This document shows positions 1-11,975 of a DNA stretch of 64,000 nucleotides, one piece after another. The stretch lies in assembly GCA_947683425.1 (NCBI GenBank), contig CANTUQ010000081.1, forward strand, positions 9,048,501-9,112,500, in the 5' to 3' direction. Source of the stretch: Excoecaria cochinchinensis (Eukaryota; Streptophyta; Magnoliopsida; Malpighiales; Euphorbiaceae). A program made the position numbers and the translations under genes. Under the pieces are notes generated by a model. It had not been told where the DNA came from, did no database searches, and saw only the letters and a list, made by a program, of their open reading frames with translations. Within the stretch, counting starts at the first letter, position 1. Each line of letters begins with the position of its first letter.

Positions 1-399
1 GGATAAGGGTAACTCTGGATACTGTTTACAGTATCTTACATGTGGAGAATTAACTCAAACTCTATGGAATACACGAGATATTCCGAACTCTGGGCACAAT
101 TAAGGCCAACATGTAGCAGCTGCACTCTAGCCCTTTATAAGCATGCTTATCTATCCACTATAACGGTAATCAGGCTCAATACCAACTCACACACTATACA
201 CAGATATCAACTCATTAACTAAAATTCAAGTGCATTTATCAAATTTAGAAGCATGTAATTCATATACAATCTTTATTAATCTTGTTCAACAACTAAAAGC
301 ATGTAACATTTAAATTCATTACATAAACATATAAATCATGCAAAGCAAGACAAAAGCAAACACTCTTTAAAACAAGTAGAACAGGACGAGAAGGGGTTC

Positions 400-822
400 T
401 CTATCGTGATCGCGACAAGAAGTCGCGCTTGCGATAGAAGCCAAGTTCATTGTCGCGATCGCGAAAAGAGGTCGCGCTCGCGACAGAAGCTAGATTACAA
501 AAAGGCCCTATACTCTATACCAAATGCATTATATAACAATTCCTAAGTTCATACATATTTATCATGTCAATTACTATACTTCCTACAACTATACATTGTT
601 ACTTTATTAGTTAAATTACCATCTTTAATCATACTCATATGTATTTTTCCATTAACAACTAATTTGTAATCATTTAGGAGCCCTAATAATGTATAAAACG
701 TTAAGGGGAAAGGCAAGGGGTTTACCCATGCCAACCATGGGCTCAAAATGAAGAAAAAAGAGCTTAATATAGGTTGTTCTGTCGCGAGGTCGCGACCTGT
801 GTCGCGCTCGCGACAGAGGCTC
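400..822. repeat. Palindrome cluster TCGCGA-type in family-A LTR
   Basis: Several copies of short GC-rich dyads such as tcgcgatcgcga and ctgtcgcgctcgcgacag occur at about 404-493 and 779-820. They are separated by unrelated AT-rich spacer. The dyads stand out from the AT-rich background and occupy the same place relative to the other LTR landmarks as the arrays in the other LTRs here. Confidence 0.8.
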
Positions 823-2057
823 CGCTTTGGTGCCTCACGAGACTGCTTTTTACCCTAAACTTGTATCGTCTAAATGAACCTCTAAACAAAATTTTTAGGC
901 AAAATGTTCTTCTTAAAAATTTTTCTCTAAGATGTTAACGTTCAAATGAGACAACTCTCAGGTCGTTTGGACATATATAACAAAAGATATTCTCTATACA
1001 AGCTATACTATTCCAGTGAACCCGCCAGAACAGGGTCACCTACGTTTTAACTACCTTTTGGGATACTTAGGGCCTGAATTAGATCAAGAACCCTCTTAGA
1101 AATTTTTAGATACGAATCTTATATTTTAAATGCAATTGGAATCAACACAATTGGAGTCCTATAGCTTTACTTATAATAAATACTATACACAGGGGTCTAA
1201 TGACAAATAAGCAGAATTTCGCAAAATCAAGCTCTATCATCAACACAAACACTCAAATGATCAAGTTACATACTTATAAACATATATACACATGTCATGA
1301 GCACTGAAAGCAATCAAAATGAACAATAAACCAATATACACTAAAAGAGCAATTAAGCTAGTTAAAGCTCATCATATACATCTACATCAAGTCATGGTTC
1401 CTTTTAAACACATATCACTCAATCACATGCCAGGAAAACAAAATCGCACTCGATCCCTACCTTAGGTGGCTTAACTGCTTCTCTCTAATCGATTCAGAGC
1501 TTCTCCCTTTCCCTTCACTAGCCTCTTATCCACATCTTTCACAAATCACATAGAAAACACTTGGGTTACTCTTCTTTTTACTTTAAATCAAAAACAAAGA
1601 GAAAAAGGAGGTCAAATCGGAAAACAAATTAAGCTAACCTTCTGAAGAGACCCAACTCTACCGTTCTCTTGCCCTCTTCACACCATTCAAGTGACTCTCT
1701 TAAGAAGCAAATACAAATAAAGAAAAAGGCAACCAAAAGATGGAGAGTGGAAGAGCACGGAAAAAACCAAATAAAGCAAAAGAATAAAGAAGAGAGAAGG
1801 CCAAAAGTAAGAAAAATAAGATGGGAATAGGTAAGTGGCCGGTCAAACTAAAGAAAATAACAAATTAATTACCCACTAACCACATTAAAAGCCAACCACT
1901 TCCTTTAATTCATCCCTATCCTAAACCAAGCCAAATGTCTCTTCCCTACAATGACACTTGGCACATTCCTACAATGCCACTTGTCACTCATCTACGATGC
2001 CATGTGTTAACTCCCTACAACTCCAAGTCTCTTAGTCCCACTTATGCCCACAACTCG

Positions 2058-2176
2058 CGAGGGGGTTCTGTCGCGCTCGCGACAGAACGCTCACGCCCGC
2101 ACCAACCAGCTGAAGTTCGAAAACCGCTGGAGGGCTCTGTTGCGCCCGCGACACTTGTCGCGCTCGCGACAGAACT
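2058..2176. repeat. Second palindrome cluster near the sense start of the LTR
   Basis: Dyads gttctgtcgcgctcgcga and tgtcgcgctcgcgacaga flank a spacer; a degenerate copy reads gttgcgcccgcgac. The same pair occurs close to the start of the C 3' LTR at 24178-24225, which confirms that the two LTRs are related. Confidence 0.75.
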
Positions 2177-2763
2177 CTCGCACATAAACTTACCTTTTTC
2201 GAACAAAACTCCGTAATTCTTCTAGGGCCACTTTGGGGTGTTACACGCACGCCCCACAGGGGGGGCGCGCTTCGCTGGCCCCACTGGGGAGCACGTCGAT
2301 GATGGCCAGCGCGCCTCCTGGGGCACACCTCGCCCAGGCAACGGGGGCACGCGCCTGCCCTGTGACACCCCCTACCCATACGTAAGTAATCCCATCCGAT
2401 AAGAAGTGAGACATCGTATGAGTAAAGGTGTCACCAAACAGATACAAAGCAAATCATACATTCATTCATATCATACATCAGAAACATGAGATAATTAAAA
2501 TCTTTAAAGGAAAAAAAAAGCAATAGCTGATCATACATTAATATAACAAAACCATTACAATAATGTTCTGATCAACTAGCTGAAACAAAAGATGTTACAT
2601 ATCCAAAATATAAGTACAATAGCGGAAGCTGAAACAAAACTGATACAAGAGAGTTCAATACAAAAAGAATCATTACATATTACAAAACCGAGCCCTACAC
2701 TAAACCTTCTGTGTTGGCTTGATGGCGGCGACTCTCTCAAAGCAAAAACTCCTTCCGCACCTG

Positions 2764-2806
2764 CACGGGTAAAAACACCGTGCTAAGCGATAAACGCTTA
2801 GTGGGG
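2764..2806 (-). promoter_or_regulatory. Double hairpin of S1
   Basis: Read on the plus strand: CACGG, loop, CCGTG, then CTAAGCG, loop ATAAA, CGCTTAG, then tgggga. Both stems are perfect. On the sense strand it lies directly upstream of an acceptor-like CAG. Confidence 0.7.
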
Positions 2807-3537
2807 AAACACACATAACATATGAACGGCCATTCACAATGGTCGTCAAGGCAAAACACATTCACAATGGCAAAATGCAATAGCTCATAACATAATTCAT
2901 AAGAACATGCTCACAATTTAAAGCCATACATTCTGTATCTCAAAGTCATATCCATATCCAGATTAGTTGAACATACATTTCATCAATATACTCATACAGA
3001 TATCACATGTACATAGTCATAAGAGTAGGGCAAACCAATCTAACACCAAAAGAACACCTGCTGACTCTGGGTAGTGGATAACGAGTGTACAGACAGTACT
3101 TTACGGGTACGAGCCGATTACAGACAGTACCTTACGGGTACGAATCGAGAAAACCATTTTACTTTTAACTTTTACAAATCATTTTCAAGGGGACCTTAAA
3201 CAAGATCCTTACACATAAAGGGTTCGGGAGGAACCAAACGGGGACCTGATCGGGGTCCAAACGAAACAAAGGGCTGCAGCTAAAGGACTCTATTAGGCAT
3301 GCCTAACTATCCACTTACTTGACTCTAGCAGGTTATGCGTCATTCAAATCATATTTCAGAACATAACATATAATACATCTGAAGAATCATGGTAACACTC
3401 ATATCAAAGCATATAAAAATATGACATGCATCATAGAGCAGTATAAGTCCGTTTGGAAGAATTACAGAATTCATTATTGAGTTAAAACTGGAAAATTTCA
3501 TAAAATAGGCCAAACGGAGGTGACCAACAAGGTTGGC

Positions 3538-3905
3538 CGGTCACGGGTCGTGACTGGCATCACAACTCGTGACTGGCCTCCTCACAAGGCTGGTCACGAG
3601 ACGTGACTTGGAGTCACGTCTCGTGACTGGCTTCGTCTTTTGCTGGTCATGCCTCTCTCTCTTGCTGGTCACGAGTCGTGACTGGGTGTCACGTCTCGTG
3701 ACTAGCTTCTTTGAGGCTGGTCACGCGTGACTGTCTATCGTGACTCTCTCTCAGGCCGGTCACGAGTCGTGACTGGAAGTCACGCCTCGTGACTGCCTTC
3801 CTCGGCTTGTCACGAGTTGTGACAGGCAGCCACAACTCGTGACTGGCTTCATTCTGGCAGGTCACGAGTTGTGACTGGAAGTCACGTCTCGTGACTTGCC
3901 TCTCT
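3538..3905. repeat. Array of TCACGAGTCGTGA palindromes in S1
   Basis: Roughly a dozen copies of gtcacgagtcgtgactgg or its partner cacgtctcgtgactgg, spaced about 25-45 bases apart, with connecting words such as cttcctcggctg. Members are inverted relative to each other in places, so neighbouring copies could also pair. Open frames through it are compositional and not genes. Confidence 0.9.
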
Positions 3906-5599
3906 CTTTGGCTAGCCATGCGACAGACAGCAAAACGAGAATTTTTCTACAGTAGCCGATTTTTTTTTCCAGAATTTCCCAGAACTCAGAATTCAACTCC
4001 AAACTTGAATCAAAATCACACAATTCAGTTCCTACCTTCCAGAAAATCATTCGTGCATCAAAATGACATATAATCAACTTAATTCAACACTCATTACAAC
4101 CAAAATCATACATAACCACATACAAGAGTATAAACCCTAGAAATTTACAGTAAGTTCAATTCAACCACAATTCACAAATATAATTCCCAAACCTGAGATT
4201 CTGAACTTCAATCACTTAGCTCCACTAGGACCAACGACCTCCTTGCCCATTAGATCGCGAGGGAGATCAACTAACAACACAACAAAGAACATATAACCAT
4301 GTAAACCCTAAGTTAATTCTAAACCCAAGGAAGAAGAATGAGATGAAACGAATGGAAAATAAAATGAGAAATGCAGTGACTTACCAACAAAATGCAAAGA
4401 GATGATTAACTTCACCAATACAAGCTTGAATCCACACCACAATTCTTAGAATGAAGAAAATGAAGAAGAAGAAGGTGAGGGAACGAGAAAACGTGAATCT
4501 GCTACTTTCTCTTCTTTCTTCCCTTTTTCTTTTTCTTTTCTTTGCCCTAAGTATGTGTCCATTTCCTATTGGTGAAGCATACCACTCACACCAAACTAAC
4601 ATGCACTACGCACACCTAATACTTCCCAACTAATGCACACCCTACAATGGTATGAACACACACACAAGCATATCCAAACTTAATACACCCTACAATGGTA
4701 TGCTCAAGTGCACACAACTGTTACCCAAATAATTCACACCCTAATGCCATATATGCACCCACATACTAACAAAACCCAAAAACATGCATTTTACTAAAAT
4801 ACCCTTATGATATGCTGAACACATGCGAATGCTTACTCATACAGACAGGCTCATTCTACTAGGGGGCAAACGGGGTGTGACATGCCCCCCACATGCGGTC
4901 AGTTTTTGCCGCGGTCGCTATTTTCCTGCGATTTCTGATTTTTTTCATTTTCAGTCTGTTTTCTTTCTGTTTCTTTCACTGTTTTGGGTATCTTTGAAAA
5001 AATAAAATTATGAAAGTTGATTTGGTCTTTTTCCATTTTAAAAACACAGGAAATAAAATGGCTTTTGGGGTTTCATTTGAGGGGGGCGCGGCCATTTTTT
5101 TCAAAGAAGAGATATTCATTTTTTCTCTCAAACAAGGGGCAGCCGTAGTGAGCTTTAGAAAAATCTTGAAAATTCAAAGCTTTAATTTTCTTCTCCTTTT
5201 TCCCTTTTCTCTTTAAGAAAATTTAATTCCCGGATGATTTTGAGCTTGGAAAATTAATTTCCTTTGCTCAATCATCCTCCAAAAATATTTTCTCAAGTTA
5301 TTTTTCTTGTGTTCATCACCATAAATTTCGACAAGGAGGACGGATCAAGGCATCCTACTTTCCGATCTATAAATTATGAGGGTAAACATTTTTGGACCTG
5401 TCCTCATTTGTTTTTGTATATTATTTATTGTTGTTAATATTATCATTTCTTCTTATTGTCACCATTCTCATCATTTACCTTTAACATTTTAATGTGGTTA
5501 TTACGGTTGACATATTATTTACGTTTTTAATCCAACTTCTTTTGTGACTTTCGTTGCCATTATTCCTATTCTTATTGGTAAAGTCATTATTATTACTAT

Positions 5600-5804
5600 T
5601 GTGTTTGTGCTTACTGTCAATATTTTTGCCATTACTCTCACTACTATGATTTGTATTATTATTATCTTTACCTCAATCTTACCATCATTTCCTTTTCATT
5701 ATTATCATCATCATTTGTCTTAGTATTTATAGTCATCATTATTATTAGTACAATTTTACTTATTATTGTTTTATGTTTATCCATTTTGTGCTTATTATTG
5801 TTTA

Positions 5805-5853
<49 letters not shown>

Positions 5854-6060
5854 GGTTACTGCCATCATCATAGTCATTGTTATTGTTATTATCTTATTAC
5901 TATTGTTATTATTATCACCATCATTATATTTATTATTACTATCATGTTTATTTATATTATATTCATTATTGTTTATTATCATTGTCCACTATTATTATTT
6001 ATTATTATCATTATTATTACTATTATCATTTTGTGGTGTTGCATCATTATCCTTATTTTG
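5600..6060 (+). repeat. T-rich low-complexity tract with ATT microsatellite, X 5' LTR
   Basis: Long irregular runs of ttattatta, with a pure ATT run at about 5810-5852. The 3' LTR has the same tract at 14050-14540 with a shorter pure run near 14305-14331. It yields low-complexity open frames rich in Tyr, Ile and Leu that should not be taken as proteins. Confidence 0.9.
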
Positions 6061-7202
6061 CCATGACTTCTTTATTTTACCTTGCATGTAAATTATTTGG
6101 TATATTAAATTAATATGTCCCATATTTATTTTACTTGATCACTCTTGGAATCATTACTAATATTTCTTTCATGTCATTTTTTGTCTGAGATTTAATATGA
6201 CGTGCATTATGTGAGTGTCCCCGTGGCTTCCCGGATGGGTCACGACGCGTGGAGGATCACGTCGGTTTGATGAGACTTTTCTTGTTTCCCTCTCTTTATA
6301 TTGTGTTTATTTGTAAATAAATATCTTATTTATGCACGCGTGAGGTAAAAAGTCACAAGAATACTTTTATAATTAAATTGAAATTTTTACTAATAAAATT
6401 GGGACCAATGTCCCTCGTTTTAGCCAATTAATATAAAATGTCACGAATAAAATGAAAAGTTAAGTTTTCCAAAAATGGGATTACTCATCCCGATTTTTCA
6501 AGCCAACAATCCAATAGCTCTTTGATCCCTCTTTAAGTGAGCGTGAAGGAACCAATGTTCCAAACCTAAAAGAATGCCCCGATTTATGTATGTTTTTCTC
6601 ATTTTTGATTTTATTTGATTGTTTAAATTTATGTTCATTTTCTTTTGGGCCCTTGTAATTAATTTTGGGGCAGCATTATTTAATTTCCATTAGGGATTGT
6701 ATTCCGTCCCAATTTCTCCTTTTATCTCCTTTTAATGGGGTTGTATTCTGCCCCAATTTCTCTTGTAATTATGTGCTTGCGTGTTTACTGCTTTCCTTTA
6801 TTTACCGCTTTCTTTATCGCTTTTCTTTATTTTCTTTACGTGCCTGCGATGTGCCTTTAATTTAAACGCACAAATCATGTGAGATAATTTTAGGAAGTTA
6901 AAAACACATTTATAATTAATCAAAGCATAAATAAGAGTGAAGTTCCGAACACCAATCTCTGTTCTAGACCAATAAGAGGTGAGAGACTTTTTCCAATTTC
7001 TTGTAAATTGGGTGGCAACTCCATGATACCTCAAAGGTGCCTAAAGGCGTCGTAGGGATAGATGTTCCTTTCAGATGTTCTATTGGGAAGGAAGCATCCA
7101 AGATGTCTCATGACGCCCATAATTAAAAGACGCGAATTAGTCCCTCGAATCCTAAGAGCGGATTCAGCGAGGGCCCTTGCTGGGTTCCAGCGCGCGTCAC
7201 AG

Positions 7203-7220
7203 TGGCGACTCCGCTGGGGA
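7203..7220 (+). promoter_or_regulatory. Primer-binding site of X (tRNA-Arg type, inferred)
   Basis: TGGCGACTCCGCTGGGGA begins one base after the 5' LTR end at 7201. This form resembles the tRNA-Arg-primed PBS reported for Ogre/Tat elements. The tRNA identity is from memory of that family and was not checked against tRNA sequences. Confidence 0.75.
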
Positions 7221-8101
7221 CTGTTTGTGACTTTGCTCTGAAAGTGCTTTGGTTAAAACATATAGTTGAATTTTTAAAACTTAAAATTCTATCTCTTTTT
7301 GAAAATTGCATTGCATCATTTTAGGGCCTTAGAACTATGTTAGTTGGTCCTCTATTTACCCTGGTGCATTCCCGAAGCACGACCCTACTTTCACTCATTG
7401 TAGGGAAGTGTTAAGGAAAATCACCAGCCCAAGCCTCGTACTATTAAATGTATGTCAAATGGAGATCCGATCGGTCGCTATGCTCGTGATGAGCTAGACC
7501 TATTGGTAGGGACCATGCTTGGGTAGACCTAAAAAATACCACCGATCAAAGCCCATGTAATGACAAATAGAAACTTCCACTAGGTGGTATGCTCTTTAAT
7601 ACGATGCTTGTGATGTGGGTTGTCATGTATCGAACAAAATCAACCAAATCAAATGGTCTTCATCAAAGGCTTTCATGCCCCGTTGGGCCCATCTTGATTT
7701 AGTCGAATCGTTTAAATGCGTAACGGCCAAACATCCATGTGTATGTACATTACATGAGAATTATTACGCTGCTGGTTTTTCACCGTGCAATATGCACATT
7801 CATAGGGTCCCCTGTTGACCCATGGACTAAACCCACCTAGACGAGACTGTTTGACCTCGTGTGCGGGAGTTAAAAGGTTAAAAGGGTCTACTTGCTCGTA
7901 TGTATTTGCGAAATGTTGCACAACTCACGATCATGCATTATACATGTCATCCATGCATTATTCTAACAATCGAAATCTTTCAGCCATCATAAATTCATCC
8001 AGGTGGACTAGAAGTTCTAACGGCCAGCTAGTAAGGATAGACTCGCCTTTTGGATTGCTAGAACTAGTGCATATTTAGGATTCTTAGTCATTCTCAAAAA
8101 G
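7221..8101 (+). other. Untranslated leader of X
   Basis: About 880 bases between the PBS and the first gag-like codons. I see no conserved coding frame, only short frames on both strands. Tat elements commonly have a long leader here; nothing further can be supported. Confidence 0.6.
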
Positions 8102-9521
8102 TAGCGAATCATCCTCGATAGCAGAAGAGACCGAAAACCTAACCACTCAAGACCTCACCAGGAGACTGGAGGATTTTGAGCGGAGGGTGCTAGAAATGAT
8201 GGGCGCCATGGCTGAAAGGATTGCTCAGCCCCCTGCTCCACAAGCACTTGTCGCTCCACAGCTACTGGCGGCCCCTCATCGGGGGCAAGCCGAACCGCCT
8301 GCTGGTGGGGAGGCTCCCCTCATTGGAGGTGTTTCCCATTAACCTATAGAGGAGCCTAAAGCTGCCGCTGTGCCCGCTGAGCCATGAAGGGCAAGGGTCC
8401 CTAATCCCAATGAGGATTTTCTGATGGAAGAGGATATTGAGGAGGTAGCAGCACATCAAGCCGTGAGGGGTAGAGCACCCAGGGTAGAAGATGAGGCCAT
8501 GAGAGGAATGAGATAGCAAATTGAGGCAATCACTCGCCTACTGACAGCTAGTAAAGGAATCAACCTCGAGGACAGAGATTTGGGGGATGAGGAGCTGCTG
8601 CCCCAAAGGTTTAGGATGCCTGAGCTGCCAAAGTTTGATGGAACATCGGACCCGTCTACGCACATCAAGCAATACACCCTGATGATGAAGAGCACAGGGC
8701 TGACTAAGAGGCAAAAGGTGGATTATTTCTGCCTCAATCTAGCGGGTCCGATAATAAACTGGTATCATGGGCTGGATAGGAGATCCAAAGAGGACTGAGA
8801 CCTCCTGACTGATGAATTCATGAAGCAGTACGACTGCATCACTAGAATAGAGGTCACCCTGAAGGACCTCGAGCTTCTACAACAAAAGAGTGATGAGTCA
8901 TTCCACGAATACCTCACTAGGTGGAGAAACAGGGTCATGGAGATGAAACGAAAACCCGACACTGCTGATCAAATCAGATTGTTCATCAGGAACTCCTGCC
9001 CTTACTTGAGGGACTTGCTATGCTTCAAGGGGCTCAGGGATTAAGAGTCGCTCAAAGACATTGCTGTAGAGGTTGAGGCGGCTTACCTGGAAAAGAAAGC
9101 AAGCTAGAATAACTCTACTGGGAGAAGCTTTGGGAACCAGTCAGGGTACAAGTCAAGTGGGGCTGGGAGCAGTAATGGCAGAAATGGTAAGACAGCCGAG
9201 GTTTTAGCCACCGGAGTGGGACAAGGACAGAGGTACTACTCTAACTTAGGCCGCTCTCTATCCTGGGTACTGGAGAGGTTAATTGAGGAAGGTAAACCGA
9301 GACCACTAACACCCAGACCAGCTGCGAATCAAGGACAGCCGGGGCATAAGGATGGCCAGTACTGTGCCTACCATCAGCACACCAGGCACCTGACGGATTA
9401 CTGTCGAACTTTGAGGAATAAGATCCAAGATCTTATTGACACCAAGCAAATCACGGATCCCGAGAAGAGAGAGAGGAAAAAGAAGGCAGGCTACAATGCC
9501 ATCCCTCCACTAGAGATGTGA
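8102..9521 (+). pseudogene. gag: gag relic of X (Tat/Ogre type)
   Basis: One frame runs through the region but is broken by in-frame stops near 8340, 8386, 8515, 8797, 9043 and about 9105. Recognisable blocks in order: an acidic N-terminal part, then MPELPKFDGTSDPSTHIKQY at about 8613-8672, a capsid-like block with FCLNLAGPIINWY, then the ESFHEYLTRWRNRVMEMKR block near 8890-8955. The C-terminal part has CX2HX4HX4C (CAYHQHTRHLTDYC, about 9361-9402) followed by LRNKIQDLID. This zinc-binding variant and the KFDGT block are typical of Tat-lineage Gag, the structural protein that packages element RNA. No protease or polymerase frame follows. The relic cannot make a full protein. Confidence 0.85.
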
Positions 9522-10049
9522 TCGGACCTAACCCACCCGAGTGACATATTTTGCCAGAGCTACAAGAAGGCTATGTTTTTTAGATGCTTTATTGTTTTTT
9601 ATTTTTAGAACTCTTTATGACAATTTGGTTATTTCAATATGATGGACAATTTTTATTTATTTGTATGGTGTTTCTAATGATTTCATTTCTCATGATCACG
9701 AGGCATTCATTCATTTTTGATATTAATCAAATTAATATGACCCCATTTAATCTCGAAACTTTGGGGAATCTAAATAAAATCCTGGTAGCATCTGGTATAA
9801 CTCCAGAAGAGAGCATAATTTTGAGAGAAAAAAAAATAATAAAAAGTCTTTGCCCGGACCTATGAAGACGTGCCAGGAGATGATTATGAAGCCGCTGAAC
9901 ATGCTACGCTAACATATCCTGATCGTGGACAGGTGACACAGAAGCTCGGAAGACTCAAGCTGAGGTGGGTAGAAATGGTTGAGAGGGGAGACCATTAAGC
10001 AGGAACGGGGCCAAAATTTTTGCTGAAAACACGATGCCCGACTAGATTG

Positions 10050-10125
10050 AACAACAATGGTCCCAATGGTTGAGAAGAAAAATGCGCGTATGTGTAAACT
10101 TCAGGATTTGAGCGAAGCTTGTAAA
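10050..10125 (+). pseudogene. RT relic, plus strand
   Basis: Reading across a frame change gives a block resembling VPMVEKKN, then MRVCVN, then LSEAC, matching the conserved Tat-type RT segment where a short Val-Pro-rich strand precedes an Arg-Asp-Leu motif. It is broken by a frameshift and runs into A-rich DNA. Only some 25 residues can be recognised. Confidence 0.55.
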
Positions 10126-10126
10126 A

Positions 10127-10225
10127 AAAAGAAAAAAAATCGAAAAAATAAAATAAAATAAATAATAATTTGGGTAAAAAAAATCGAAAAAAAATAAAAT
10201 AAATAATAATTTGGAAAAAAAATTA
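10127..10225. repeat. A-rich duplicated block between RT relics
   Basis: The word aataaataataatttgg occurs twice within about 60 bases, each copy preceded by aaaaaaaatcgaaaaa. It separates the two inverted RT relics and forms a loop-like spacer of roughly 100 bases. Confidence 0.75.
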
Positions 10226-10335
10226 TTAGGGGGCAAAGGAATGCTATTTGGGGGCAAGCTTTGTTCAAATCCTGCGAATCTACACACACTCGCATCTCGC
10301 CATTCTTCTTTTACCACTGGAAAAGACCTGAAGAC
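10226..10335 (-). pseudogene. RT relic, minus strand
   Basis: On the minus strand one frame reads MRVCVDSQDLNKACP and the adjacent frame gives FPVVKEEW before it and NSIPLPP after it, so at least two frame changes break a single RT block. This is the same RT segment as the plus-strand relic about 100 bases away but inverted. It resembles Tat/Ogre RT rather than the chromoviruses elsewhere in the window, whose corresponding residues read MCIDYRQINK. Confidence 0.7.
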
Positions 10336-11975
10336 CAAAATTCATAGGCCATCCACCCAACCCATCAGTACAAAGGGTGTGCTATATGAGAGGTGAGCTG
10401 ATGACATGCAGCTGAGATGCCAAAAAAAAAAAAGGAAGGCCAAGAAAGTTATGGAGTAGACCCATTCTGGGGTCTGCAATTGGAACCCTTACAAGAGTCA
10501 CGCTTTACTCCTTAATGCATGAGGTGAAAACACTACTGCCCGTTGAAGTACGCCAAATCCTTAAGGGGCAGTTGTGGAAGCAACAGCTACAGCAACTAAG
10601 CATGTCAAACAGAAACGGGTTCCGGGATTACTATCGCTACTAGATTTATCAGAAAACTCCTTATTCAATCTTTTGGAAAGAAAGTCAGAAAGCACCCCAT
10701 TGAAAGAGTGAGATTTGGTCCTCGAGCAAATAGGTCCGGGTATTCCAGACAGACGGGGTAAATTCAGGACAACGTACGAAGATCCATTTATTCTCGAAAA
10801 GTTGTTATCCAAGAGATCAGCATTCCAACAGACGGCAAAGGAAGCAAATTCAATCAACACCGACGAACTGAAGGAGGGTCCATGGTAGAGGCTAAATAAA
10901 TAATGAAAAAAAATAATAAAAAAAGAGAGAAAATATTCAATCAAGAAAACCCGCGAGAGCTGATTGATAACAGGAGTTTGATGCTCTCAAGATCTATCCC
11001 GAGATTAGATAAGGTCTCATTTTTTTCGAGTTAATGCCAAATAGTGATCATGTGTTATGAAATCAAATTGAAATATATGCATTTATGCAAAGATGTATCG
11101 GTATGACCAGAGCAGTTCATCTTGCACACTCAAAGTTGTCTGGTTCCAGCATAGAATTTGCGCATCGATATTATCTACCCTCCGACGCTCCATCCACTCG
11201 AGCACTTCAGCCGACCCACCTTGCTATCCACCGTAAGGCCAATCCTACATCATCTTTATGACAAGAACCAAGCTCATACAACCATAATCCGAGACATAAG
11301 CACATGCCGACCGTACATGGAAGATCTTGCGCAACAACTCCAACTTCTCTCACACAAAAAAAGGGGGCTGTTAGAGATGAAAACCGTGACTGGCCCTCTA
11401 AGCAAAAGTTAGGCCAAAGGGCAGGGAAAAAACCTGGGAATAGGCGGTCTATCCTATAAAAAATAAAATGAATAAAAGCCGCTGGATTGAGTGGAGTCCA
11501 TTCCAGGCAAAAACTAAGGCACAGGATTATGTGAAAATCCGACAAGGACGCATTTCCCGCTAAGAAAAGCTAGTGTGAAAATCTACAAGGGACGCACTAC
11601 CTTTAAATAATGACTACAGGTATCGGAGGAGAACCTCATGATCCCCCAAAGGCATGAAACTCAAAAGCAATTCCAGAGAGCATCGAATTCTTAGACGAAT
11701 TCCAGAGAGCACGCAATTCCAGAGAGCATCGAATTCCAGAGAGCAAATCGCGACAAAACCAGCTGTCGCCTCCAAAATCCACTTAGACGAATTCTTGTCC
11801 TGCATTCCTGCATACATATGCATCTCACGTGCATGTTCACCACTTTTCCTGCATATTTTGCTTTCTAAGTCTTGCAGAAAGAAAGAATCAATGCCAACAC
11901 CAACAAAAGCCAAGTGGCGACATCAATCAAAGCAAACAATTAACCAAAGACCTCCCAAGGGGCACTGCTTCAAAT

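Larger units (their letters stand above)
1..2245 (-). mobile_element. Family-A LTR, right-hand part (element starts left of window)
   Basis: The segment ends at 2245 in ggggtgttaca, the terminus shared with the family-A LTR ending at 59549, and it aligns in reverse with the start of the 3' LTR of element C. In the minus (sense) direction it shows a donor-like GTTAGC at 1638, palindromes at 400-822, the palindrome ATAAGCATGCTTAT at 137-150 followed by CTATCCAC, and a hairpin GATACTG-TTTA-CAGTATC at 18-35. It interrupts the 5' LTR of X. Its left end, its interior and its matching target duplication (cgcac expected) lie outside the window. It may be a solo LTR or the right LTR of a full element. 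Confidence 0.85.
2361..4882 (-). mobile_element. Solo LTR S1, chromovirus T family
   Basis: Starts tgtgacacccc and ends ggggtgtgaca, like the T LTRs, and is flanked by the direct repeat tgccc (2356-2360 and 4883-4887). No internal sequence is present, so it is a solo LTR of about 2.52 kb left by recombination between two LTRs. Sense is minus. Landmarks in sense order: donor-like GTAAGT at 4384, palindrome array 3905-3538, TTAGGCATGCCTAA at 3293-3306, GTACC-type hairpins at 3127-3141 and 3096-3110, double hairpin 2806-2764, acceptor-like CAG just beyond. Its array is built of TCACGAGTCGTGA dyads, whereas the T copies use TCGCGCTCGCGA. Confidence 0.95.
2246..7201 (+). mobile_element. 5' LTR of X, truncated and interrupted
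   Basis: Bases 2246-2360 and 4883-7201 align with the 3' LTR from about 13290 to 15666; for example ctcgcccaggcaac occurs at both places and both end in gcgcgcRtcaca. The first part of the LTR lies left of the inserted family-A LTR. Solo LTR S1 splits the remainder at tgccc. Differences from the 3' copy include a longer ATT microsatellite near 5810-5852. Confidence 0.9.
9522..11975 (+). other. Degenerate interior of X, no intact coding
   Basis: About 2.4 kb between the gag end and the tandem repeats. Apart from two short inverted RT-like relics (10050-10125 plus, 10226-10335 minus) and an A-rich duplicated block between them, I recognise nothing. Longest open frames (for example 11158-11412 plus and 10561-10944 minus) have no familiar motif. 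Near 11660-11750 a short word with gaattccagagagca is repeated about four times. Confidence 0.6.

Noticed and set aside
2246..2360. GC-rich block as a CpG-island promoter of a host gene
   Set aside because: It matches the GC-rich block of the X 3' LTR at about 13290-13385.
5651..6113. Overlapping frames rich in Tyr, Ile and Leu resembling membrane proteins
   Set aside because: Low-complexity ttatta tract in an LTR; the same happens at 14048-14581.
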